From NCBI GenBank assembly GCA_965208275.1, contig OZ242331.1:2790001-2854000 (forward strand): a stretch of 64,000 nucleotides of DNA. Reading direction: 5' to 3'. Position 1 is the stretch's first letter. Every line of letters begins with the position of its first letter. The notes under the pieces were generated by a model, which was not told where the DNA came from, ran no database searches, and saw only the letters and a program-made list of their open reading frames with translations. Below are positions 1 to 9,141 of the stretch, piece after piece. Made by a program: the position numbers and the translations under genes. Origin of the DNA: Bin5 sp022827195. Lineage in GTDB: Bacteria; Chloroflexota; Anaerolineae; Caldilineales; Caldilineaceae.

Positions 1-1
1 C

Positions 2-2062
2 AACCGGCTGCCCTATCGCGTATACGGCACGCAGCAGGACAATTCGAGCCTTGCAGTGCCGAGCGCGACCGAGAAGGGGGCGATTCCTTGGGGCGACTGC
101 TACCCGGCGGGCACGGGGGAGAGCGGGTACATTGCGGTCAAGCCGGACGACCCGGATATTCTGTACGTGGGGGCGGTCGGCTCCTCGCCCGGCGGCGGGG
201 GCGCGCTGCAGCGGTACGACCACCGCACGAAACAGATCCGGCTGGTCACGGTGTGGCCGGAGCCGTTCAGCGGCTGGGGTGCGAAGTATATGAGGTACCG
301 TTTCCCGTGGACGTTCCCGATCATTTTCAGCCCGCACGACTCGAACGTACTTTATACGTGCGGCAACCACGTCTTCCGCACAACCGACGAGGGCAGCTCA
401 TGGCAGGTTATCAGCCCGGATTTGACACGGAATGACGAGAGCAAGTTGGAGCCGTCGGGCGGGCCGCTGACACTGGACACGAGCGGGGCGGAGCACTACT
501 GCACGATTTCGGTGTTCATCGAGTCGGCGCACGAGGCCGGCGTATTCTGGGCGGGCAGTGACGACGGCCTGGTCCACATCAGCGAGGACGGCGGCGGGAG
601 CTGGCGAAACGTCACGCCGCCCGATCTGCCCGAGTGGAGCTTCGTGACGGTGATCGAGCCGAGCGCGCACGACGCGTCGACGGTCTACCTGGCGGCGACG
701 CGCTATAAGCTGGACGAATACGGCCCGTATCTGTTCAAGACAACGGACCGGGGCCGAAGCTGGAAACGTATTGACGCATCCTTTCCTCAGAACGAGATCA
801 CGCGCATGTTGCGGGCGGACCCGGCGCGAGAGGGGCTGCTCTACGTAGGCACGGAGACGGGGATTTTCGTCTCGCTTGACGATGGCGGGTCGTGGCAGCG
901 GATGCCGGGTAATCTGCCGGTGGCGCCGGTCTACGACATGGTGATCAAAGAGGGCGACCTGGTAGTGGCGACACATGGACGCGCCTTCTGGATCCTGGAC
1001 GACCTGACGCCGCTGCGGCAGACCGATGTGCTGAACGGGGCGACAGAGGGCGGGGCGCGGCTGTTCACGCCGCGCAGGACCCTGCGGCGCTGGCACGCCT
1101 GGACCGTGGAGGGGATGCGCGGCGAAGGGCGCAACTACGCGCTGGCTTTCGGCCAGTTGATCACATATCGGGACGGGAAGAACGAAAACGGCGTGAACGT
1201 GCGGCGGATGCTGGACTGCGGCGAAAATCCACCGCTGGGCGCAATCTTCTACTACACATTGCCGCCGGACGCAGAGGAGGTGTGCCTGGCCGTTTTGGAT
1301 GCAGAAGGGGAGGAGATCCGTTCATTCGGACCGCAACCGGCCGGTGCTGCCGCTGAGGAAGAGGAGGAGGACCCGTCGGCCGCGCATATCACAACCGACG
1401 CCGGTCTCAATCGATTCATCTGGAACCTGAGGTACAAGGATGCCGAACGACTTCCGGGCGACGCGTTTACGGACAAAAGCGTAACCGGGGCGCTGGCGGC
1501 GCCGGGCACATACCAGGTGCGCCTGACGGTGGATGGGGTGAGCCAAACGGAGTCGTTTGCGCTGTACGTCGATCCACGGGTGGGGAGCAGCCAGACGGAC
1601 CTTGAAGCGCAGTTCGCGCTGTGGCAGGAGGTGAACGCCAAGCTGAGCGAGACCCACCGGGCGGTCAAGCGGCTGCGGCGCGCGCGCGGACGGGTGAAGG
1701 CGATGGCGGAGACGGTGGCGGACAGCGAGGCGGACGGGGAGACCAAGAAGGCGATCCAGGAGCGGGCGGAACAGATCGCAACGCATCTGGGCGAGGTGGA
1801 GGTCGAGCTGGTCCAGCCGGAAGCGAAGGTGGCGTTTGACAGGATACGGCTGCGCACGATGCTCAACGCCAAGCTGCACAATCTGATCAGCGTTGTCGCG
1901 GCGGCGGACCAGAGGCCGCCGCAACAGGCCTATGACGTTTTTGCGTACCTCAGCGAGGAGACGGACGAACAGCTGGACAAGCTGGACTCGATTCTTGGCG
2001 AAAGCATAGCCGATTTCAATTCGGCGGTGCAGGCGGCGAACGTGCCGGCGGTTGTGGCGTAG
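2..2062 (+). CDS. BNR/VPS10-type beta-propeller protein (glycosyl-hydrolase-like repeat protein), 5' end outside window
   Basis: The reading frame is open from base 2, so the N-terminus lies outside the window; the visible part is about 686 residues. It begins with the stretch RVYGTQQDNSS and then GESGYIAVKPDDPDILYVG, which are characteristic of large BNR/sortilin-like proteins often annotated as glycosyl hydrolases. Several Asp-box-like turns follow (TTDEGSSW, SEDGGGSW, TTDRGRSW, LDDGGSW), each marking a propeller blade. The last third switches to a charged helical region after a VRLTVDG beta-sandwich motif. Catalytic activity cannot be read from the sequence; a secreted or surface binding role is as likely. 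The stop lies 10 bases before the next gene's ATG. Confidence 0.85.
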   Translation, partial: NRLPYRVYGTQQDNSSLAVPSATEKGAIPWGDCYPAGTGESGYIAVKPDDPDILYVGAVGSSPGGGGALQRYDHRTKQIRLVTVWPEPFSGWGAKYMRYRFPWTFPIIFSPHDSNVLYTCGNHVFRTTDEGSSWQVISPDLTRNDESKLEPSGGPLTLDTSGAEHYCTISVFIESAHEAGVFWAGSDDGLVHISEDGGGSWRNVTPPDLPEWSFVTVIEPSAHDASTVYLAATRYKLDEYGPYLFKTTDRGRSWKRIDASFPQNEITRMLRADPAREGLLYVGTETGIFVSLDDGGSWQRMPGNLPVAPVYDMVIKEGDLVVATHGRAFWILDDLTPLRQTDVLNGATEGGARLFTPRRTLRRWHAWTVEGMRGEGRNYALAFGQLITYRDGKNENGVNVRRMLDCGENPPLGAIFYYTLPPDAEEVCLAVLDAEGEEIRSFGPQPAGAAAEEEEEDPSAAHITTDAGLNRFIWNLRYKDAERLPGDAFTDKSVTGALAAPGTYQVRLTVDGVSQTESFALYVDPRVGSSQTDLEAQFALWQEVNAKLSETHRAVKRLRRARGRVKAMAETVADSEADGETKKAIQERAEQIATHLGEVEVELVQPEAKVAFDRIRLRTMLNAKLHNLISVVAAADQRPPQQAYDVFAYLSEETDEQLDKLDSILGESIADFNSAVQAANVPAVVA

Positions 2063-2072
2063 AGACGGCTCG

Positions 2073-3350
2073 ATGCGGTTGCCTTTCGGGTATCGCGGCG
2101 ATATTGGATCGCCTGCGCTGTTCAAGATCACACTGGCAGACTTCATCGTACGCGGCGCGTACCAAATGGGGAAGACGCCGCTACTGCCGCTGTTCGCCGC
2201 GTCGCTGGGCGCGTCGGATGCTGTGCTGGGGCTGATTGTGGCGGTGTCGACGCTTACAGGGATGGTGACGAAGCCGCTGTTCGGCCTGTTATCGGACAGG
2301 ATGGGGAGGAGGCTGTGGCTGCTGATTGGGACGCTGCTGTTCGCGGGCGTGCCGTTTCTCTATGGGCTGATCGAGACCCCGGGGCAGCTGGTCGCAATCC
2401 GGCTGCTGCACGGCACGGCGACGGCCATCTACGGGCCTGTCACGGTGGCGTACGTGGCGGAGCGCGGCGGCAAGCGCAAGGCGGAGCGGCTGGGATGGTT
2501 CGGGGTGGCGCGCAGCGGCGGTTACCTGGTCGGGCCGGTTGCGGCCGGCTGGCTGCTGCTGACGCTGGACCCGGTAACGGTCTTCACCTTGATCGGCGGC
2601 TTGAGCATGGCGGCCTTCTTGCCCGTGCTTGCGCTGGGGGAGGAGAAGCAGGAAGGGCGCGTGCTTGGAAAGAGACGGGCCGGGCCTCAGGCGTGGAGAG
2701 TGCCGCCAGCGGCCATGATTCGCCAGTCTGTCTTTGGCCAGGCGGGCTTGGCAAGCGTGCCTGCAGTCTGGCTCTCCGGCGCGCTGGAGGCATCGGTCTT
2801 CGTTGTCACCTATGTGATCAAGGCGTTTCTGCCCGTTTATGCGCTGACCGCAGGATACTCCACGGTCGAAATCGGCCTGTTTTTCACGGCGCAGGAGGGC
2901 GCGCTGGTGCTGCTGAAGCCGTGGGGCGGCCGGCTGGGAGACAGACTGGGCCATCTACGGGCCGTATCGTTGGGAATGGGCTGCCTGGGACTCTCGCTGC
3001 CGTTTCTTCTGACGGCGACGGACATGGTGGCGCTGCTGGCGGTTGCGGCGGCGATGGGGGCGGCGCAGGCGCTGTTCTTCCCGGCGACGCTGGCCCTGAT
3101 TGCGGAGCAGGCGCGGCCGGGCCGTGTCGGGGCCGGCATGGGACTGGCGGGGTCGCTCAAAAGCGGGGGCAAAGTGGCGGGACCGCTTCTCGGCGGGCTG
3201 CTGATCTCGGCGATGGGCTATGGCGGACTGCTCTGGATGCTAGGGGGAATGCTGGTGGCCGGTGCTCTGGGACTGTTTTTGTGGATTCGCCTGAGCGACT
3301 TTCCACTGGCGCCGGCGGCACAGCGGGTTGAACCGGAGCGGTCAGGCTAA
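2073..3350 (+). CDS. Major facilitator superfamily transporter
   Basis: A 425-residue integral membrane protein with about 12 hydrophobic segments. The loop between helices 2 and 3 carries the MFS signature LSDRMGRRLWL, and a second-half equivalent GRLGDRLGHL occurs near residue 290, so both MFS halves are present. The ATG at 2073 is chosen over an in-frame TTG at 2052, which overlaps the previous gene. It follows that gene by 10 bases and could be co-transcribed. Substrate is unknown; drug or metabolite efflux is usual for such proteins. Its stop codon overlaps the stop of the convergent MFS gene by four bases. Confidence 0.88.
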   Translation: MRLPFGYRGDIGSPALFKITLADFIVRGAYQMGKTPLLPLFAASLGASDAVLGLIVAVSTLTGMVTKPLFGLLSDRMGRRLWLLIGTLLFAGVPFLYGLIETPGQLVAIRLLHGTATAIYGPVTVAYVAERGGKRKAERLGWFGVARSGGYLVGPVAAGWLLLTLDPVTVFTLIGGLSMAAFLPVLALGEEKQEGRVLGKRRAGPQAWRVPPAAMIRQSVFGQAGLASVPAVWLSGALEASVFVVTYVIKAFLPVYALTAGYSTVEIGLFFTAQEGALVLLKPWGGRLGDRLGHLRAVSLGMGCLGLSLPFLLTATDMVALLAVAAAMGAAQALFFPATLALIAEQARPGRVGAGMGLAGSLKSGGKVAGPLLGGLLISAMGYGGLLWMLGGMLVAGALGLFLWIRLSDFPLAPAAQRVEPERSG

Positions 3351-4618
3351 TCGAGCCTTGCGCGGCTGATTGGTGAGAGCAGGATCAACGCCAGCTCAAC
3401 CGCCAGTGCCGCGGCGCCGACGAGGAGGGTGGCGCGTAGCCCGATTGCCTCGCCGAGCGCGCCGCCGATGAAGGCGCCGAGCGTTGCCACGCCGAAGAGC
3501 ACGAAACGGCGGGCTGCGGTGACGCGCCCCAGCAGCCGGACCGAGGTAATTTCCTGGCGGAGACTGATCTGGTTGACAAAGTAAAGCGAACTCCCGAAAC
3601 CGCCCAGGGCCAGGGCCGCGCCCACAGACATCACCACACTTCTCGACTGATCGGCGGCAGCGAGCAGCAGAGATCCCAGGATCCAGATCAATTTGCCGAA
3701 CGCGAGTGTCCTGCCGACGCGTAGTCTGCGCGCGGCGCGCGGGGCCAGCAACGCGCCCAGCAGGGAACCGACGCCGCCGAAGGCCAGGACGGTGCCGATC
3801 AGTGCAGGCGAAAGGCCGAGTTGCTCGACCAGAAAGAGCATCTGCACGGCTGCGGCCAGGGACCCGGCCAGCATTCCAAGGCTCGAAGAGATTGTGAGCG
3901 CAGTGAGCAGGGGCGTCCTCAGAAGCTCGTGGACGCCCTCGCCGATTTCATGCAGAAGCGTCCGCGCGCGCGAACTCTGCCGGTCGCCGCATTCGCCTTC
4001 CTTGCCGCCGACCCCATTGGCCGGGTGGTCGAGAACCGGTTCCGGAAGGGCGCGGAGCGCAAGCGCCGACAGAAGATAAGAAAGGGCGTCGATGATGATG
4101 GTCCTGGCTGCACCGAGGAGCTGGACAAGGCCGCCGGCCGCTGCGGGTCCGGCGATCGAGATCAGCGCGTCGCTGGTCGAGAGTCTGCTGTTGGCGTCGA
4201 CCAGCGAGCTCTTCTCAACCAGGGCGGGGAGCAGGGAGATGGCCGCGATCTGGAAGAATACGGTCAGTGTACCGGCCGCGAAGGTCACGAGCCAGAGCTG
4301 AAGGAAGGAGAGCTCGCCCCACCAGGCGGCGGCAGGCACCGAGGCAAGCAGCAGCGCCCGCCCGATGTCGGACCAGACGAGAATAGGGCGGCGCGGGAGG
4401 CGGTCGACCCATACACCGGCGACGAGGCCGAAGAGGAGATTGGGAAGCGACCCGGCCGCGGCGAGCAGCCCCATCTGCGAAGGCGATGCCCCGAGGAGGA
4501 GCACGGCTGTCAAGGGCAGCGCGACGGAAGTAATGGCGGTGCCGGCGCCGGAGGTTACGTGGGCGACCCAAAGGCGGGTGAAGGCCCGGTTGCGCCAGAG
4601 GGACTGGGAGGTGTTCAT
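3347..4618 (-). CDS. MFS transporter, enterobactin-exporter/MFS_3-like
   Basis: A 423-residue membrane protein starting MNTSQSLWRNRAFTRLWVA, the N-terminal style of the EntS/MFS_3 group of exporters. The loop VWVDRLPRRPILV after helix 2 is the MFS motif A equivalent. A hydrophilic loop of about 30 residues near the middle joins the two halves. The in-frame extension upstream to 4720 has no family-like sequence, so the ATG at 4618 is preferred. It is convergent with the previous MFS gene and shares the last bases of the stop codons with it. The substrate is unknown. Confidence 0.88.
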   Translation of the reverse strand: MNTSQSLWRNRAFTRLWVAHVTSGAGTAITSVALPLTAVLLLGASPSQMGLLAAAGSLPNLLFGLVAGVWVDRLPRRPILVWSDIGRALLLASVPAAAWWGELSFLQLWLVTFAAGTLTVFFQIAAISLLPALVEKSSLVDANSRLSTSDALISIAGPAAAGGLVQLLGAARTIIIDALSYLLSALALRALPEPVLDHPANGVGGKEGECGDRQSSRARTLLHEIGEGVHELLRTPLLTALTISSSLGMLAGSLAAAVQMLFLVEQLGLSPALIGTVLAFGGVGSLLGALLAPRAARRLRVGRTLAFGKLIWILGSLLLAAADQSRSVVMSVGAALALGGFGSSLYFVNQISLRQEITSVRLLGRVTAARRFVLFGVATLGAFIGGALGEAIGLRATLLVGAAALAVELALILLSPISRARLD

Positions 4619-4894
4619 GGGCTGGCCGGCTTCGATCAGCGGGCAGGATGTGTGAGACGGGAAACGCAGGTCGTTGTGGGAACGGTTTGAGTTGCCAGTT
4701 CCTGGCTTGCATATTATCATGGCTGCTGAAGAGGGATGAAGAGGCCTGTTCCTCCATCCCTCTTTCTGTTGTTTGCCGCATAGAGCGGCAGCGCAACCGG
4801 ATAGCGGCTTGCGCGCGGCTGCCGGACTGTGCGGCTACGTGCAGGGTGGCCGTCAACCGGTCTGCAAACAGTTAAGAACAGATAAGAGAATGCG

Positions 4895-6133
4895 ATGATC
4901 GGCGACAGGCAGGCGCAGGGGGTCCCCCGGACTTTTCTCAAGAGCGAGTTTCTGACGAACACGGTATTCCTGGTGTCGTCGGGCCACTTTTTGCTGGAGA
5001 TCCTTCACCAGTATCTGCCGGTCTTCTTCCCGCTGTTTCGCGCCGCGTACGGGCTGAGTTACGAGCAGATCGGCATGGTGACGCTGGTAGGGGCGACGAC
5101 GATGTCGCTGGCACAACCTGTGTTTGGCTACTTCATTGACCGATGGGATGCGCGGCGGGTCACGGCGTTCAGCGTCATCTGGCTGGGACTGGTGATGGCG
5201 CTGGTCGGATTCAGCAACAGCTATTGGACGCTGATGGCGGCCGTGGCGCTGGCCGGTTTTGGGTCGGCGGCCTTTCATCCGGCGGGGGCTTCGGTTATCA
5301 GCAAGGCCGCGGCGGGCGTAAATACGGGGCGGGCGGTCTCCTTTTTCGCGGTGGGCGGGAACTTGGGGTCGGCGATCAGCCCGTTGCTGCTGGCGGTCGG
5401 GTTGGGACTGCTGGGGCTGAAGGGAACGATCGTGTTGCTTCCCGTGGTGATTGTGGCCGGAATCTGGCTTGTCGGCGGGCTTGGACGGGAGAGCACGGGG
5501 GACCGGGAGGCGCACAGGGCGCGGCAGTCACGGGCTGGCCAGGGGTTTGTGTTCGGTCTCGTTCTTATCACAGTCGTGGCGATGACGCGCTCCTGGTTCC
5601 AGCTCAGTTTGACGACCTATCTGCCGGCTATGCTGGAGGGGCGGGGCTACTCGGTCGTTTACGGCGGGCAGATGCTGTTTGTGTTTTCATTGTTGATCGG
5701 CGCAGGCAGCCTGTTTGGAGGCATCCTGTCGGACCGGTTCGGCCGCTGGCAGCTGCTGCTGGCCAGTTTCGCGCTGATGGGGCCGGCATTCTGGCTCTTT
5801 ATGCAGGCAGACGGTTTTGTCCAGATCACGCTTGCGGCGGCGATCGGATTTGCGCTGGGCTGTACATACCCGACGACAGTGGTGATGGCGCAGGAGGTAT
5901 GGCCGCGGGGCCTGGCGATGGCGTCGGGCCTGGTGATGGGATTGGGCTGGTGGCCGGGCGGCCTGGGCGCGACCATTACCGGCAGGCTTGCGGACCAGGT
6001 CTCGCTCGAAGTCGCCCTGGAAGGCCTGGTCGTTGCGCCTATATTGGGGGCGCTGCTGATGGCGGCCTTGGGGCTGGCGCTGCGGGCTCGAGAGGGGGCG
6101 CCGGCCGGGGACAGGGACGCGCAACAGGCTTGA
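4895..6133 (+). CDS. MFS transporter, fosmidomycin-resistance (Fsr)-like
   Basis: A 412-residue, 12-helix transporter. The N-terminal stretch SSGHFLLEILHQYLPVFFP and the segment SVISKAAAGVNTGRAVSFF with GGNLGSAISP resemble Fsr-type efflux proteins, which export fosmidomycin and related compounds. It has motif-A-like loops GYFIDRWDARRV and GILSDRFGRW. It is separated from the divergent upstream MFS gene by about 276 bases and is followed 13 bases later by the nucleoside hydrolase gene on the same strand, so the two may be co-transcribed. That neighbour hints at a nucleoside-like cargo, but this is only inference. Confidence 0.87.
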   Translation: MIGDRQAQGVPRTFLKSEFLTNTVFLVSSGHFLLEILHQYLPVFFPLFRAAYGLSYEQIGMVTLVGATTMSLAQPVFGYFIDRWDARRVTAFSVIWLGLVMALVGFSNSYWTLMAAVALAGFGSAAFHPAGASVISKAAAGVNTGRAVSFFAVGGNLGSAISPLLLAVGLGLLGLKGTIVLLPVVIVAGIWLVGGLGRESTGDREAHRARQSRAGQGFVFGLVLITVVAMTRSWFQLSLTTYLPAMLEGRGYSVVYGGQMLFVFSLLIGAGSLFGGILSDRFGRWQLLLASFALMGPAFWLFMQADGFVQITLAAAIGFALGCTYPTTVVMAQEVWPRGLAMASGLVMGLGWWPGGLGATITGRLADQVSLEVALEGLVVAPILGALLMAALGLALRAREGAPAGDRDAQQA

Positions 6134-6146
6134 CAGGTGATGTGAG

Positions 6147-7103
6147 ATGGCGACACCGCTCCCAGTCTTGGTGGACGTGGACACCGGAGGCGATGACGCG
6201 CTGGCGCTGCTGCTGGCGATGGCTTCGCCGGCACTGGAGGTGCGCGGCATCAGCTGCGTAGCCGGCAACTGCGGCCTTGAGCAGGTTGTAACCAACACGC
6301 TGAGGCTGTTGGACGGAATCGAAGCGCCGCCGGTGCCGGTAGCGGCGGGCATGGACAGACCGATCGTGGATGCCGGACTGCCGCCGCCGGCGCTGCACGG
6401 AAGCGACGGGATGGGAGACCTGGGTCTGCCGGGGCCGCGGCGGCGCGCGCTCGGCATGCACGCCGTCGAGTTCCTGCGGGACGCGCTTACCGAGGCCGCG
6501 GCGCCGCTGACGCTGATCTGCCTGGCCCCGCTGACCAATATCGCCATGTTGCTGCGGACCTACCCACAGGTTGGCGAAAAGATCGCGCGGCTGTACGCGA
6601 TGGGCGGGACCTATGCTGCCCCGGGGAACGCGACACCGGCAGCCGAGTTTAACGTTCGCTGCGACCCGGAGGCTGCGGCGATCGTCCTGCAGAGCGGACT
6701 GCCGGTCACGCTTTACCCGCTGGACCCGTTCGTGCAGGTGCGGATTACGCGGGAGGAGGCGGAGGCGATGACGCGGGCGGCCGGCGCGGGGGCGCGCATT
6801 GCCGGCGGCATCGCGCTGCACTATTGCCGCTACTTCGGCGCGGATTTTTCGCTGATCGGCGATGCCGGGACGGTTGCCGCCGTAATCGATCCGGAGGGGG
6901 CTTCGACGGTCCGCAGCCCCGTGCGGGTGGAGCTGACGGGCGGTGCGACGAGAGGCGCGACGATATTCGACCGGCGGCTGTGGGCGGCCGAGGAAGCCGG
7001 GGACGGGTTCTCGGAGATAGAGGTAATCACCGGGGTGGATGCACCTCGCTACCGGAGGCTCATGGCGGCGGCGCTCGGCGTGGAGGATATGTTGGGCGAC
7101 TAG
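6147..7103 (+). CDS. Inosine/uridine-preferring nucleoside hydrolase family protein
   Basis: A 318-residue protein of the IunH/RihA fold, which hydrolyses the N-glycosidic bond of nucleosides in salvage. The calcium-binding aspartate cluster is seen at residues 10-18 (DVDTGGDDA), and EFNVRCDPEAA in the middle is the second family motif. In the C-terminal active-site motif the usual His-Asp pair appears as Gly-Asp in LIGDAGTVAAV, so the leaving-group histidine is absent as in some group III or divergent enzymes. An AGGTGA ribosome site precedes the ATG. It sits 13 bases downstream of an Fsr-like transporter. Confidence 0.88.
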   Translation: MATPLPVLVDVDTGGDDALALLLAMASPALEVRGISCVAGNCGLEQVVTNTLRLLDGIEAPPVPVAAGMDRPIVDAGLPPPALHGSDGMGDLGLPGPRRRALGMHAVEFLRDALTEAAAPLTLICLAPLTNIAMLLRTYPQVGEKIARLYAMGGTYAAPGNATPAAEFNVRCDPEAAAIVLQSGLPVTLYPLDPFVQVRITREEAEAMTRAAGAGARIAGGIALHYCRYFGADFSLIGDAGTVAAVIDPEGASTVRSPVRVELTGGATRGATIFDRRLWAAEEAGDGFSEIEVITGVDAPRYRRLMAAALGVEDMLGD

Positions 7104-7269
7104 AGTTGGTCCCCCACGAGACTAAGGGTCTCGACACTTCCAACTTCTCAGAGTTATCCACGAATCAACACGGAGGGACACGAAGTCGGACCCAAAGCCG
7201 GCCCCGACTCGGGTTGGGCGGTTTACAGCCCGCGCGCAGCAGTGAATTCGCCTTTCTGAAGAGTGGAAC

Positions 7270-8175
7270 TTATGCCAGAAGTGCTTCGGCATTAGCGCTG
7301 AAGACCTTGCGGCGCACGTCGGCCGGCAGGTCGAGGCTGTTGAGGAGGGACTGCATGCGGTCGTCGAAGTTGTCGCGGCCGAAGAGAAGGCGGTCCTGGA
7401 ATTCGAGCAGGAAAGGTACGGCGGAGGCCAGGTTTTTGGGCGGACGTGTGTTGCCGTTGAGAAGGCTGAAGTCCCTGGTCAGCGCGTTGAAGGCGGAGCC
7501 GGCTGAGAGGTCGGCGTAGAGGTTGGGATAGGTGCCGAAAAGGTCGAATAGTCTGCCGCCGGGCAGCACGGGCCCCTTGGGATAGGCGACTTTGTCGAAC
7601 TGGTCGTCGCCGGAGATGTGGGCCCAGAAGCCGGGCGCGTGGCCGATGAAGACGGTTTCGGGGCAGGCCTGCAGGGCGCGCTCGAAGGCGTCGATGCTGC
7701 CGCCGTACCACCAGTCGGTGCGGGGGTAGCGGCGGCCGGTGGGGATAGGGTAGTCGATGTGGAAGGTGACCGGCAGACGGTTTTCACCGCAGAAGCGGAA
7801 GAGCCGGATTGCGTCGGGATTGTCGTAGAGCATGCGCAGCTTGATTTCGCCGCAGACCTGGACACCGTGAATTTCGATCGCTGCCTGGAGCTGGTCGATA
7901 GCCTCGGCGCGGCGGGGGTCGGGGGCGTAGCCAAGGACGAAGCGCTCGGGCGCGGCCTGTTTGTAGCGCAGGCAGGCGGCGAACGGGACGGGGTAGGCGC
8001 GGCCGTCGCCGAAGTGCATGACGGGAAAGTAGCCCGCCGGGTCGTATTCATCCGGCGGGCACTCCCAGGTGAGGAGCCAGGTCCTGTCGATGCCGTGGCG
8101 GTCCATGTTGGCCAGAAACCTGGAGAGGTCGTGGCCGTGCCAGTCTGGGTGGTTGTGGGCGTCGATGACGGTCAC
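7270..8175 (-). CDS. Amidohydrolase family protein (amidohydrolase 2 type)
   Basis: A 301-residue metal-dependent TIM-barrel hydrolase. The first metal site is the HxH in IDAHNHPDW at residues 4-11. A second histidine sits in FIGHAPGFW, and the late aspartate is in LLFGRDNFDD, the pattern of the amidohydrolase 2 group (ACMS decarboxylase and dihydroxybenzoate-decarboxylase relatives). Proteins of this size class are often hydrolases or decarboxylases of small carboxylates; the substrate cannot be told. Its start codon overlaps the stop of the downstream-strand neighbour (the Yip1 protein, 8172-8855), indicating translational coupling with that gene. Confidence 0.85.
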   Translation of the reverse strand: MTVIDAHNHPDWHGHDLSRFLANMDRHGIDRTWLLTWECPPDEYDPAGYFPVMHFGDGRAYPVPFAACLRYKQAAPERFVLGYAPDPRRAEAIDQLQAAIEIHGVQVCGEIKLRMLYDNPDAIRLFRFCGENRLPVTFHIDYPIPTGRRYPRTDWWYGGSIDAFERALQACPETVFIGHAPGFWAHISGDDQFDKVAYPKGPVLPGGRLFDLFGTYPNLYADLSAGSAFNALTRDFSLLNGNTRPPKNLASAVPFLLEFQDRLLFGRDNFDDRMQSLLNSLDLPADVRRKVFSANAEALLA

Positions 8176-8855
8176 TGGAGGTTTTGGATGGTCGAAAATG
8201 CAATGCCGAAGATGGCAATGGCTAAGCAGGCAAACAGAAAGGCGCCCAGCAAGATCGGGGCCGCCACCACAATGATTGCTCTTCCGTCAGAGAGTCCGTA
8301 CTCCACCTTGGCGGCGAAGTAGGTCAACACATACGCGTAGATTGCCAGGATCGCGCCCACGCAGCCACCAACGACGGGGACGACGCCGAGAAGGGAGCTG
8401 GCTATGGCAATTGGCGCCCAGAAAGCGGCGACAAGGTAGGCGAAACGACCGTACTGTCCTTGTCCGCGCAGCAGAGAGGCGATCACGTGGAAAATGGCCA
8501 CCACGAAAAGGAAGGAAATCGGACCGACAATTATCGTACTCAGGCTGGCCGAGCCTATTAACCCGGGCAGGAACTCGAAAGCGGACTCAAAAGCAGAAAG
8601 GAGCTCTGGCGGTGCATCAGGGGGCATCTCTGTCCTGATTTCCTCAAGCACCGCATCGAACGAGCTCCCCATGCCGGCGACAGCCAGCTGTGCCTGCACC
8701 AGGCCAAGCAGTGCCGAGACAATTGAGGCCAGAATCATCCACACGAGTGCGGTCGACAGTTTCGCCGAGGCGCTTTCTTTTTCGGCGACGAATACCTCCT
8801 GGCCAGGTCTGGACAGAACCCTGATCCAGGTCTGACACATCCCTTTGAAGTCCAT
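8172..8855 (-). CDS. Yip1-family membrane protein
   Basis: A 227-residue protein with a soluble start (MDFKGMCQTWIRVLSRPGQEVF) and then five or so hydrophobic segments, the layout of bacterial Yip1/YIF1-domain proteins. The opening, with a Pro-Gly-Glu-like turn before the first helix, is typical of this group. Function in bacteria is not established. A good ribosome site (GAAAGGAAT) precedes the ATG. The gene ends four bases inside the amidohydrolase start, so the two form a two-gene unit read from 8855 downwards. Confidence 0.75.
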   Translation of the reverse strand: MDFKGMCQTWIRVLSRPGQEVFVAEKESASAKLSTALVWMILASIVSALLGLVQAQLAVAGMGSSFDAVLEEIRTEMPPDAPPELLSAFESAFEFLPGLIGSASLSTIIVGPISFLFVVAIFHVIASLLRGQGQYGRFAYLVAAFWAPIAIASSLLGVVPVVGGCVGAILAIYAYVLTYFAAKVEYGLSDGRAIIVVAAPILLGAFLFACLAIAIFGIAFSTIQNLQ

Positions 8856-9141
8856 TGTTCATTCCTTTCAAATTGCTTGGGGATAGTAGTTGTCCCGGTG
8901 GGTCGACATAGGTTGCGCGTGCGGCTCCACCAGCAGATTTGTACTGCGTTCGTTTCACTGAAATCTGGGAGTGTTGCTATTCTACGTTTTGCCAGGGCAG
9001 TTCACAAACCGGAGTACGGTCCGCACGGGTGGGCTTTGTGCCTGGAATTGAAGGAATGCGCCGGTAGTTGCGGATGGGGTTACAAATAGGAATAGGCGTT
9101 TGTCAGCAGAGAACGAGTGTAGACGAAATTGAGGAGGAACA

